A stretch of DNA of 64,000 nucleotides. It comes from Cinclus cinclus (taxonomy: Eukaryota > Chordata > Aves > Passeriformes > Cinclidae). The DNA is taken from positions 99,527,324 to 99,591,323 of the forward strand of contig NC_085046.1 of assembly GCF_963662255.1 (NCBI RefSeq). The letters are read 5' to 3'. Every line of letters begins with the position of its first letter. Positions within the stretch are counted from its first letter, which is position 1. Of the stretch, positions 26,601 to 35,195 are shown one piece after another. The notes beneath the pieces were generated by a model that saw nothing but the letters and a program-made list of their open reading frames with translations, made no database searches and had not been told where the DNA came from. A program made the translations under genes and the position numbers.

Positions 26601-29600
26601 GCTCAGACTAGGTGGGAGGGAGACTGAGAGGAGAGGCTTTGAAACACATTTAGTTCTGCTTTCATATGCTAGGGCTTTTTTATTTTGTTGAAATCATGAA
26701 TAGAGCAGATGAGTTAAAACACCTTTCCTTTCTTTGTGGTAATAGTAGTAGAAGTCTGATTCTTCCCTCTAACAAATGTTTCTTCACTTGCTGTGTAAAT
26801 AAAGAAATAATTTTACTTAATTTTACTTAACTGCTAGATAGTGTGCTGCTGGTATGACACCTGTGCCATATGTCTAGAAGACTTGATGATTCATCCTAAT
26901 GCAAACAGCAGTTTAGTCTCTTCATGTTTCTGGTGATATGAGTAATATTGTGTCCAGTAATACTTTTCTGCTTTGCTTTTTAAAAAAAACATGCTCCAAA
27001 CTGAGCAGCTTTGGTTCCCACAGTCACCCATGTAGATAAAACGATTTCTTACTTCTGGATACAAGGGAACAATGTCAGCTCAGAATACTGCTTGTCATGT
27101 TCAAGTGTGTGTTTATTCATAGTAAGAGGGTGCCTGGGAAGGCACACTTCTCGTTTGTTCTCATGTTATGATTATTCAGATGATCTTCCTTAAATCAGTG
27201 TTTCCTGCAGCGCAGGGGTTTGTCCTGCTGCTTCTCTCTTTAGGCCTCAGCATTATGTGCAGAAAATCAATTGGCAGTGCTCAGAAAGCATATTTCTCCT
27301 TTCAAGGTCAGCTAGGTCTTTTTTATTCTGTAAGGAACAGTTGTACTCTTCAGAGTGTGAAAGGTAATCACTTCTCTGCCAGTGATGGAGGGCCTGAATT
27401 ATTGAACACCTCTCTTATTTAATGTTAGCCAAATGTTCATCTCTGATGTCTCCTTGGATTTTAGAAGTCAGTAAACTGTGCAAACACAACTTTCACTTGC
27501 AGTGGAGGAGTTCATTGTTAAATGTGCCAGCAGTCCATTTATAAGTAGCTGGTTTTTATATCATACTCTAAGTTTGATATTTAGTATAGACCAGCAATCT
27601 TGAAATCATTCCATGGACAGGAGTCTATTCCTTGTTTTGAGAAGATTCCATTTTCAGTTCATCTACCTTATCACAGACTTTTAAAAGTAATTGATTTTTT
27701 TTTCCTACAGGGTATAAGATATCTCTATAGGCACTGGCTGATTTGTGTGAGGAAAGAAGTGATTGTGCTTTAGGGCTGCTTCTTTTCCTTCTTGTGCACT
27801 TTTTAGGGTTCTTTTCTGCATTAAATTTTGTTGTAGCAAGTCCTTCAGACTATTTATCATTAGGACAAGTTACCCATTAGGACAGAGATCTAGCAAAACA
27901 GGTTTACTTCCAGTTTCTTTTTTCTTCCATCTCATTTCAGACTACTTCTCAAAACAAGGTGAATAAGTGTTCTATGATGCAGTAGATCTTTGGGCTAATG
28001 GGTCGCTAGGTGAAATAGTAGGCCATGACTCTGGCATAGATAAGTCTTTGTTAAATTTTCCCAGTTCTTTCCTTGTAGGCAGTTGTTGTATACAAGGCCC
28101 TATTGTATTTTGAAGCCCTAAAAGGTAAGAACACAGCACAGGCCTGTAGCAAATAGAGGGAGATGGGAAGTACTGGACAGTGCAGGATTTTATAAGACAG
28201 GATGCTTCCTAATTGTGGAGCTGTTGTGGACAGTACAAACCCTGAAGGTAGAGGCCTTGCAGTGGCACCATCCTGGAAAAACAGAAAAAAGGATTGTTGA
28301 TGATTGTTGGAAAAGACACATCTTGACCTAACTTTATCTAGCAGCTTCATCTGGCAATTTTTTTTTCTTGATCTGGTAGTTCCTTTATTCTACTTCTGTG
28401 ACTGTTCTTTTGGAAGACATCTTGGCAAGGGGACCCTTTAATATTAGGGGAATGTTTGAAATATGTTCTCCTTGTTTTCAGAAACGGTGGAAGGAGCTCT
28501 CTAAGGAGGACCAAGTGCCAAGTTCCGAGCAGTCTCCTCCACACCCAACCAAAATAACCCCAGAGAAGTACAATGGGAACAGCATAGTCCTGGAGAACAA
28601 AGATCAGATGGAGAAAATAAACACTGACCTGTCCACTAAAGTTCAAGATATCACAGATGGGAACATTGAAAAGTAGGCAAGAAAAAGAAACTTTTAAAAG
28701 GCAGATACACTCTCAAAAGGCTGAATTATTGTCTGCTTTTCTTATTGTAAAAAACATTCAAGATCTTTCTGCAAGGGAGAACAGGTGGTATTTGACCGTC
28801 TTATTTAATGATTTTAAAAATACCACCTCAATGATTCCTTGTGATATGGTTTTACTGTTCAGAAGTCAAGAGAAGAAAAGCAAATGTCTCAAACTGAAGC
28901 AGCTAGACCTCACACTTTGAAAGCATTTTCTTAACAGATTGTCAGTGAACTCCGCTGTGAAGTGTGAATGAGGTCCTAAAATTGTCCAGCATAATTTCAT
29001 ACTGATTTTTAAATACAATGCTAACTTATGTTTCAAAAAATACATGGTTCTTCAGAAACACAAAAGTTTTATCACATACCACTTTCTGTGTAGTGGTTGA
29101 AATTATATCATTGGAGCCATGTATTACCCTCTGTTCATGTTAAATCTGCCTGCTGTGAGTAGGTTCCTTTGGTTTAGCCAAGTCAGGTGAATTTACCTTT
29201 CTTTAGGAGCGCTGATGCCTCAGCTGGGAGGCATTGTGTCACTTGGGCCTTCCTACATGTGGGTTGCCAAATGTTGATCCATAGCCAGAGATCCAGAAAC
29301 TGGGCTAGGGCTGTGCCAAACTGAGCCATGTGGTGCACAGTAGGAGGCAGGGTCTGTCCCGAAAGGCTGCAGCCTGAGACGAGACACAGCAGTTCAGTGC
29401 AGATAGGCTGGAATTCCAGAATAACAGCTGGCACACCAAATGCCCCAATGAGTTTCTTTCTGTCTTCATGAATGTTTTGACAGCAATTCTGTAGACGTTT
29501 GAAGGAGCCCCTCACAAGAAGGAGTGAGGGTGTTGGGTGTGTGTTAGAAGTCAGTCAAATATTTTTTTTTTTGTCAGAGTTACACTGTCTTAGAGATTGT

Positions 29601-32600
29601 GAGGGCACTTCTGGAGGCAAGAATTTCAAGGTCATCCTGATAGTGAACTTGGGTTTATTGTGTGTCCTTTATTAAGATCTGGTTTGCATCCCGAGATGAG
29701 TGCTATTAAACCTGCCTGTGGCTGTGAGTAGGGGTTGGAGTCAGTGTATCATTGATGATGGTGTGAACTCTGCAGTGGAGGCACCTTTTAAATACTGTGA
29801 TGCTTGCACGTGGTACTTGGCAATGTATATAAAGGCAGCCTTCACACAAAACAGCCACCAAAAGGGGCACAGACAGGGGTGAAAGACTCAGCTCAGATAA
29901 TTTAACTAATTCTGTTCTTGTAGATGAACTTACAGATGAAGTACTCATAGATGAAGAAAGTGTATATCTTTACACCTGTCATTTACTTATTCATGAGGCT
30001 TCACTGTCTGAAACTCTGCATCAGGGTGGTTAAAACATAATAAAGGATTGCTTGGTTTGGATGTTACATACTGCTGCCATATATTATTGGTGTGTTAACT
30101 GTTGGGAGTGTTTGAAAGAGGTTTGTTTTAATATTATAATAGCATTTTTTCCTGTTCTTCAGTGTAAGATTCACTTTTTTTTCTTTTTAAGTTCTTCTGT
30201 CCGAAAACGACTGCGGGAGGATAGAAGAGCAAATACAGCACAGAAGCTGCAGCAGATGAAGCAGAAGTTAAATGAGACTGAAAGAAAAAGAAAAAGGTGG
30301 TTATACTGGAAACCTATTCTCACTAAGATTGGGTTTGGTACACTGATTTTAGTTGGTGCTTATTCTTGCTGGAAAATGTATTTTCAAGAACATTCCTTTG
30401 TAAGTGAACAGTAAGTGTGACTGCTCAAACAGATAATTTTGCTGGAAGGTAATGAGTAGGGGTGTGACTTAAAGCATAAACTCCTTATTCCTGGAATGGG
30501 TACAGACTGTTACATACAATAGAGAAGTGATGTAAACTTGATCTCATGTCGACATCTCAGGATTTTCCACTGCAGGTACTTAGACAAATGAACCGCTGCC
30601 CCCCACAGAATTGATGGTTTTTGTTTAATATGAGCAGGTACAAACTTGCTGCAGCTGTTTATATACTTTTTAAAATGATGTTCTGCCAGATCTTGAACAA
30701 ATGCTGAACCACGGAAATTTAGCTCCTGAAGGCTGTCTGGATTTAAATTTACATGCCTGACATAAGCAATAAACAGTGTTGTATCATTTACATTATTAAT
30801 GCAAAGAAATTATCCTTAAATATGTGTAATGTGTAATGTACTAGTGACAAGAACATAAACATTTTATATTCTTACGACCTAGGATAAATATATTTTATAA
30901 TTGCATATTTAATCTTTTTGTAGTTCACTGTACTTTTAAAAGCTCAGTTTGTACAAATTTCTGACCAAAAGAATTTCATTTTGAAACTAAATGTAATTAT
31001 AATTTGTGCATGGAAGGAGTAGTGCAACCATTCCCCATATTTGACTCGCCAGTTTGAAATGAGCAGCTAGGGGTCTGATGAAGCACTTACCAATTTCTGC
31101 TCTGTTAATCTGCATTCCTTATTTATTTTTTGTAGTTTTCATTATTTAAGTAAGACTTGGATTTTTTTAAGGCTTTTGAGAACTTAGCCCCCACTGAAAG
31201 TTATACTGTTGATTATTGTATTCAGATTTCAGCTACTGTTTGAAGGCCAATATTGTTCAAGTTCTGACATTCCATTAAATGTAAAACATAATGCTTTGTG
31301 TGTCTTTAGATTTTAATTGCTAGAAAGAATAAAATTATTCATCGGTAATAGTTGTAGAAAACACATCAAAGGAAACGGTAGTTGGACTTCCAAGGGTGCC
31401 TCTAATAGAAGAAATGCTGGTATGGTTCTGCCATACCCAGTGTTTTCAGCTGTATGAGCCACTTTGGTAGCTTCACAAAGTCTAGAACTGCTTTTCAGGT
31501 TCCCCAGCACTGTATTAGAGAGACATGCTAGTAAAACTATTGGTGACTAATATTTTGGGAGTATCTGTGCTACAGCCCCTTTGAAATTATTGAGCACTCC
31601 CTTTCCATTACTTGGGTAGTAACACTTTCTAGATAGTAATTCAACACAAACCACTTTCTGCCCTTTAAATTACCTTTGAAGACAGAGATGGTATATGGCT
31701 GAATGTAGCTTGGTGTTCAAGCTGGGATCTAGTAATTTGTAGGATTGGATTTGAAATGCGAATTTTGTTTATTCAAGCATTGCCTTGTTGGGTAACTTCA
31801 GAGAAGTTGTTTTGTCCTTCCGTTTTCTAAGCTTGGTTGTTTTCTGTTGGGTGTGGGGTCTTGGGAGTTTTTCTTCCACACACCCCCCCCCCCCCCCCCC
31901 CCCCCCATTTTATAAAGCACTTCTTAGGTTTCCTGCTGAAAAGTACTCAAAGAGCTGGATGATTATTTGCTCCCTATTCAAAGGAATAGATGTCAAAGTT
32001 TTCCAGTACATCCAAGCTTGGTAGTCACATATAAGGCATGGGGCCCAGTTACGCTGACATTTACTGCACAGACCTAAGTACAGCTTACTCTTTAAAATTC
32101 TCATTTTGCAATAGCTGATACTAATTCTGGACTACACTGTATAATAAACAAATGCTGAAGGGTCTGGATGAGGAAAACAGGTGTAGTTTCATGGAGTACT
32201 GGATTTGGGAAGTTATGTATCAGTAGAACAAGACAATTTGTTCCATGGCATAGCTGGCCAACTGTGCAGCTCGAATAGCAAAATGACTGCTGGGACATAG
32301 CACAGGCAGGCAGCTCATATATTTTAAGACACTTCACAATTTTTACAACCACAGTAATTTTTAGCCAGCAAGAAGACTGTCAACAGTTTTTGGTTTTTTT
32401 CCTTTAAAATGAGGACAGGTTTTTCAGTATCAGCTATAACTAATAGTAGGTGTAAATGTATGTGCCTTATAAAGATATTTTGGTTATGGAAAAATACATG
32501 AAATGTTATTTAAATGCTTTTGTAACAGAACTATTCCAGATTTTATTCTAGATACTTAAAAGCAGCTAAGGAAAAAGTGCAGGCAAAACTTGGACTGATA

Positions 32601-34855
32601 CCACACTGTCATTTATTGCCTTTCTTTTGGCATGAGGATTTCCTGGGCTACCAGTATCCTACAGGCACAGAGCTCTAACTGCAGCTTGTCAAGTTGTCAC
32701 TTCATTTTTTTTTTCCTGATTCCATCTTCTAAATTCTGACTTTTCAGTTTTCTTGATCCTGAGTCATCATTCCTCCGTTCAGGATATGGGGCAAGGCAGG
32801 GGGCAGCCAATTCAGATCACCTCACACTCTGTTACCTTCTTGATGCAATAAAGCAGGACTTGCACATTCAGCAGTTGTTCTGTAAGAGTTTGGTTCTGTG
32901 ATTGCAAGTACCTTGGGAGTCTTAACTTTTAATAATTTAGGGAGGATGAACCAGTACAAGCCTTGGACTTTTCAAAACTATTGTTCATTAATTGTTCATG
33001 ATAGTATGAGAATAGTAAGGAAAACCAAGTGATTGGTTTCTTTGTACATTCCAGGAAATAATTTGGATAAAAATCTTTCTGGTCCATCACTATTCCTTAA
33101 AACCCAAAATCTGGAGGATTGTTTTCCTTGCTGCACATTAAGCCCTTGTGATACTTTGTTATTCTGGAGGATTAAAATTTTGCAGCAATTTTGCACAGCT
33201 TGAATGTTAAATAAGAATAAATATGGACCAAAGTGAAGAACTGTCAATCCCAGTCACCTCTGTCACAGGAAATGCTTAAAGGGTGAAATTGAAGGGCATG
33301 CATTCTGACCCCTCTCCTCTCACCCTCTTCAATTTCTGGCAAACTGCTGGCTAGTCCCATGCTACTTCTAAAATGCCCTTGGGCTCCATTCACAATGTTA
33401 CTGTGTTGGTTTTTCTCCTCTTCTCTGGAAATGCATCACTTGATATATTTGATGCATAGCAGGCATCTCTGATTAAACAGTGTTTGACTCTCAGATGAAC
33501 ACTTGTAAACAAATGCACGCTTTCATAAAAAAACACCTAGCAAACATTTGGATCTCCACTGCAAGGGGTTTGCAAGATTGGAATTAATCCTCTAGATTTC
33601 CTATTTGTGTTCTTGGTGCAGGGACAGTCCACTTAGTGACGGTACATCTGTATTTTCCTTGAAATGTATTAAGTAAAATAATTTAATTCAATGTGAAATA
33701 GCAGTTTGGAAGAAACCTCTGGATTTGCTATGGAAGTGAGATGTTGCCAGTGAAACGTGGCTTGTTTTGTTAAACCTCAAGTAATATGTTTTACTGACAT
33801 CAGTTTATATCCCTCTGAAAAGGGAAGAGGTGTAAATGTGTATGCATGTATGTGTGACTGGATCATGCAGGCAATGGAAAAGCCTGGTTAGCTTTATGTT
33901 TAATGAATGTAAACCAAATTATTTAGTTTGCTGTTTGGCATTATAGTAAAACCTGAGACACTTGAGGACTGCATGAGAAACTAAATTAACAATGACAAAA
34001 GAGGAAGTCTTCTGCAGGGCCAAGTGGCTTAAGCCAGAGGACTATTTGCAAAGGTAATGTGACACACAGTAGTCTTCCTGGGCCTTTTTGTTTGCCCCCA
34101 AAGTTTTAAGTCAGTCTTTCATTTTTATGTACAAAAAATAAATGTGTTCAAAATTGCATCTCTGTCTGAGTCTTTATTTAAATTGGAAGGATAAATACTT
34201 GGAAGCTCTCTTTCAGTGTGTCATAACTGGTGGAGGAAAGCCGCTTTATGTCAGTGTAGTGCTTGCAGAACTCAGACGCATTTTACCTGTAGTAGCTTGG
34301 GGGTGTGGTGCTGTGAACCCTGAGGTCTCTTTCTGTAGACTCTCAGAGTAGAGTCTTCTCTTGCCTAAGAACAAAATGTCCAGTGCTGGGGTGTCTTTTT
34401 CACTACAGGAAATCTTTGCCTAGAAACAGTGACTTTCAAGCTGCTGTAGCAGGATTGGCCTCCAAAGCTGTGAGAGGTGATGTGTTTTGAGATGTAGCCT
34501 GCCATAGTCCCTCTGAGGCTCAAGGAGACTTCTGCAGTGCTTGTGGTTATATGTGTGAGGAAGTGGTTTGCTGGACTGAGACCTGTACTTGCAACTCTCC
34601 AGCAAGGATGTGCCTTATACTGTAGTATGGAAATACCTTCTGGAAAAGCAGCGACTTTCCAAGAGTACTTGCTCAGAGGCAGTACTTGCTCCAGGGAACA
34701 CACGAAGCTGTTTGGTGTTGGACAGTGAGCTGCAAACCCACTGTCGGTTCTTAGCTTTTTTTGTTGTTGTTGTTGTTTTTTATCCCCGTACTCTGTACTG
34801 AATCGGTGACTTTCTTTTGGTTGTATGTCGCAGGCCGAGACTGACTGACACCTAA
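5220..34855 (+). CDS. PTPN2: PTPN2 (TC-PTP), non-receptor tyrosine phosphatase; complete gene span, 10 coding exons
   Basis: The family enzyme dephosphorylates phosphotyrosine and dampens JAK/STAT, insulin/EGF receptor and T-cell receptor signalling. Coding exons are 5220-5288, 7819-7909, 15377-15477, 16106-16204, 17360-17497, 24327-24536, 25902-26060, 28482-28672, 30192-30296 and 34834-34855. They join in phase to 394 aa (human TC45 is 387). The catalytic domain spans about residues 1-290. It has the NRNRYRD phosphotyrosine-loop region (exon 2), the WPD loop with general acid Asp183, the P-loop [10 protein letters not shown] with nucleophile Cys217 and Arg223 (exon 6), and the QTPDQ Q-loop (exon 7). 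The C-terminus carries basic clusters RKRLRED and RKRKR, a likely bipartite NLS, and ends PRLTDT. An extended exon 9 gives a 426-aa form with a hydrophobic tail. The homology distinguishes it from PTPN1 through the TC45/TC48-type tails. Confidence 0.97.
5289..7818 (+). other. PTPN2: PTPN2 intron 1
   Basis: The first 400 bp are part of the CpG island and the rest is AT-rich. It contains a CR1 3' remnant near 6167-6310. No further exon is recognised. It ends TTTTTAAG before exon 2. Confidence 0.85.
6167..6310 (+). repeat. CR1 3'-end remnant
   Basis: A short stretch resembles the CR1 3' UTR in sense: GGACTTGATGGTCTTTGTGG, then GACCCTTCCAGGTCAGGGCA, then the CTGTGATTCTGTGTGAT terminal repeat. 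It is heavily 5' truncated and the start is approximate. Confidence 0.7.
7819..7909 (+). CDS. PTPN2: PTPN2 coding exon 2
   Basis: It encodes [20 protein letters not shown] and then [10 protein letters not shown], residues 24-53, plus one base of Tyr54. The NRYRD segment belongs to the phosphotyrosine recognition loop of classical PTPs. Flanks are TTTTTAAG and GTGAGT. Confidence 0.97.
7910..15376 (+). other. PTPN2: PTPN2 intron 2 (7.5 kb)
   Basis: AT-rich intronic DNA with long T runs, for example near 11228. No exon of a second gene was recognised. A possible ancient MIR-like SINE trace lies near 9333-9385. Exon 3 follows a pyrimidine-poor acceptor, GAATTTTAG. Confidence 0.85.
9333..9385 (-). 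repeat. Possible MIR-like SINE remnant
   Basis: AGATTTGAACCCAGAAGTCC followed by TAGTCCTGGGTCTAAC resembles the reverse complement of the tRNA-derived B-box part of MIR SINEs. The match is short and could be chance. Confidence 0.3.
15377..15477 (+). CDS. PTPN2: PTPN2 coding exon 3
   Basis: It completes Tyr54 and encodes [20 protein letters not shown] and then [13 protein letters not shown], to residue 87. DYINASLV is a conserved classical-PTP motif. The donor is GTAAGT. Confidence 0.97.
15478..16105 (+). other. PTPN2: PTPN2 intron 3
   Basis: A 628-bp AT-rich intron. No other feature is seen. The acceptor TACTATGCAG follows a T-rich tract. Confidence 0.85.
16106..16204 (+). CDS. PTPN2: PTPN2 coding exon 4
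   Basis: It encodes [20 protein letters not shown] and then [13 protein letters not shown], residues 88-120, in phase 0 at both ends. [15 protein letters not shown] is nearly invariant in TC-PTP and PTP1B. The donor is GTAAGT. Confidence 0.97.
16205..17359 (+). other. PTPN2: PTPN2 intron 4
   Basis: A 1.15-kb AT-rich intron with a T/C-rich tract before the acceptor CCATTAG. Nothing else was recognised. Confidence 0.85.
17360..17497 (+). CDS. PTPN2: PTPN2 coding exon 5
   Basis: It encodes residues 121-166, beginning [20 protein letters not shown] and ending [13 protein letters not shown]. It holds the conserved KCAQYWP motif, and the EEEVMTF loop differs from mammals. The donor is GTAAGC, phase 0. 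Confidence 0.97.
19720..19745 (+). repeat. Homopolymer T26
   Basis: An uninterrupted run of 26 T within PTPN2 intron 5. The length is likely variable and prone to sequencing error. No LINE or SINE body is recognised next to it. Confidence 0.95.
21273..21293 (+). repeat. Homopolymer T21
   Basis: An uninterrupted run of 21 T in PTPN2 intron 5. Confidence 0.95.
24327..24536 (+). CDS. PTPN2: PTPN2 coding exon 6 (catalytic core)
   Basis: It encodes residues 167-236, including [17 protein letters not shown] with the mobile WPD loop (Asp183) and [19 protein letters not shown] with the P-loop cysteine 217 and arginine 223. All catalytic residues are intact. The donor is GTAAGT, phase 0. Confidence 0.98.
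24537..25901 (+). other. PTPN2: PTPN2 intron 6
   Basis: A 1.4-kb AT-rich intron. No other feature is recognised. The acceptor is TTGCTTTACAG. Confidence 0.85.
25902..26060 (+). CDS. PTPN2: PTPN2 coding exon 7
   Basis: It encodes residues 237-289, beginning [20 protein letters not shown], with [20 protein letters not shown] carrying the Q-loop glutamines. It closes the phosphatase domain. Phase 0 at both ends; the donor is GTAAAT. Confidence 0.97.
26061..28481 (+). other. PTPN2: PTPN2 intron 7
   Basis: A 2.4-kb AT-rich intron with a small direct repeat TTTTACTTAA near 26812-26831. Nothing else was recognised. The acceptor is TTGTTTTCAG. Confidence 0.85.
28482..28672 (+). CDS. PTPN2: PTPN2 coding exon 8
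   Basis: It encodes residues 290-352, beginning [20 protein letters not shown], plus two bases of Asn353. It is a low-complexity regulatory linker after the catalytic domain, more diverged from mammals than the earlier exons. The donor GTAGGC is weak and contains an in-frame TAG if the intron is not removed. Confidence 0.95.
28673..30191 (+). other. PTPN2: PTPN2 intron 8
   Basis: A 1.5-kb intron with no other recognised feature. It ends with a T-rich tract and TTTTTAAG. Confidence 0.85.
30192..30296 (+). CDS. PTPN2: PTPN2 coding exon 9 (short, TC45 form)
   Basis: It encodes residues 353-387 plus two bases of Arg388: [18 protein letters not shown], then a helical stretch ending TERKRK. The basic clusters form the bipartite nuclear localisation signal region. 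The TC45 donor AAAAAG/GTGGTT departs from consensus at +3 to +5. It joins the PRLTDT exon at 34834 in phase. Confidence 0.92.
30192..30414 (+). CDS. PTPN2: PTPN2 exon 9 long form (TC48-type hydrophobic C-terminus)
   Basis: Reading through the weak donor at 30297 adds [20 protein letters not shown] and then [18 protein letters not shown] before TAA at 30412-30414, making a 426-aa protein (human TC48 is 415). The WLYW.PILTK.GF..LILVGA pattern matches the known ER-targeting tail of TC48, so this isoform is probably conserved here. Two consensus donors, GTAAGTG at 30400 and 30411, flank the stop. A candidate poly(A) signal lies at 30768. Confidence 0.85.
30768..30773 (+). terminator. PTPN2: Candidate poly(A) signal for the TC48-type transcript
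   Basis: AATAAA lies 354 bp after the TC48 stop and is followed by a GU-rich CAGTGTTGTATC. This is a possible proximal 3' end if the long exon 9 is terminal. If a donor after the stop is used instead, this signal is intronic. Confidence 0.4.
31883..31906 (+). repeat. Homopolymer C24
   Basis: 24 consecutive C on the plus strand in PTPN2 intron 9, preceded by CACA. Such a run can form i-motif/G-quadruplex structures and is prone to length error. Confidence 0.95.
34834..34855 (+). CDS. PTPN2: PTPN2 terminal coding exon 10 (TC45 tail PRLTDT)
   Basis: One base completes Arg388, then CCG AGA CTG ACT GAC ACC TAA gives PRLTDT and stop, identical to the C-terminus of human TC45. The exact phase match with the exon 9 donor at 30296 supports this 22-bp coding segment, which is too short to be found by ORF length. 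Confidence 0.93.
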
Positions 34856-35195
34856 GCCTTCGAGACTTGTGAATATTCTGCAGCTATAAACTGCAAATTC
34901 TTGACATGCAAAGCGAGACATGACCCCCCCTCTTCGGGAACAAAAAGTGAGGTCTGTTAAGTACCAAGAAGACCTCAGTTATCTGTTTACAGCGTAAACT
35001 GCACCGAGGGGATGAAGACCACCAGCACCGTGTACTACTTTGCAAAACAAAATAATTTACCATCTTGTGTTTTTATAATGCCTGTATTAATGTAGAAATA
35101 TGTAAAAGAAATAAATTAGGAAGTATTTTGTTTTGTACTGCCATTCTTATTGTATTTTTATACTTTTTGGCAGCATTAAATATTTTTTTAAATTG
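34856..35195 (+). other. PTPN2: PTPN2 3' UTR with poly(A) signals
   Basis: This follows the TC45 stop. AATAAA at 35110-35115 and ATTAAA at 35175-35180 are candidate signals. A GU-rich element (GTGCTGTTGTGTGCG) starts near 35200, consistent with cleavage close to 35190. Confidence 0.75.

Larger units (their letters stand above)
30297..34833 (+). other. PTPN2: PTPN2 intron 9 (TC45 splicing)
   Basis: A 4.5-kb intron removed in the TC45 message. Its first 118 bp are the TC48 coding tail. It contains a C24 run at 31883-31906 and a GTT repeat near 34761-34776. No other gene is recognised. The acceptor is TGTCGCAG. Confidence 0.8.

Noticed and set aside
34761..34776. GTT repeat before the last PTPN2 exon as a regulatory splicing element
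   Set aside because: A short simple repeat of this kind occurs elsewhere in the window (2120, 63293). There is no specific evidence of function.
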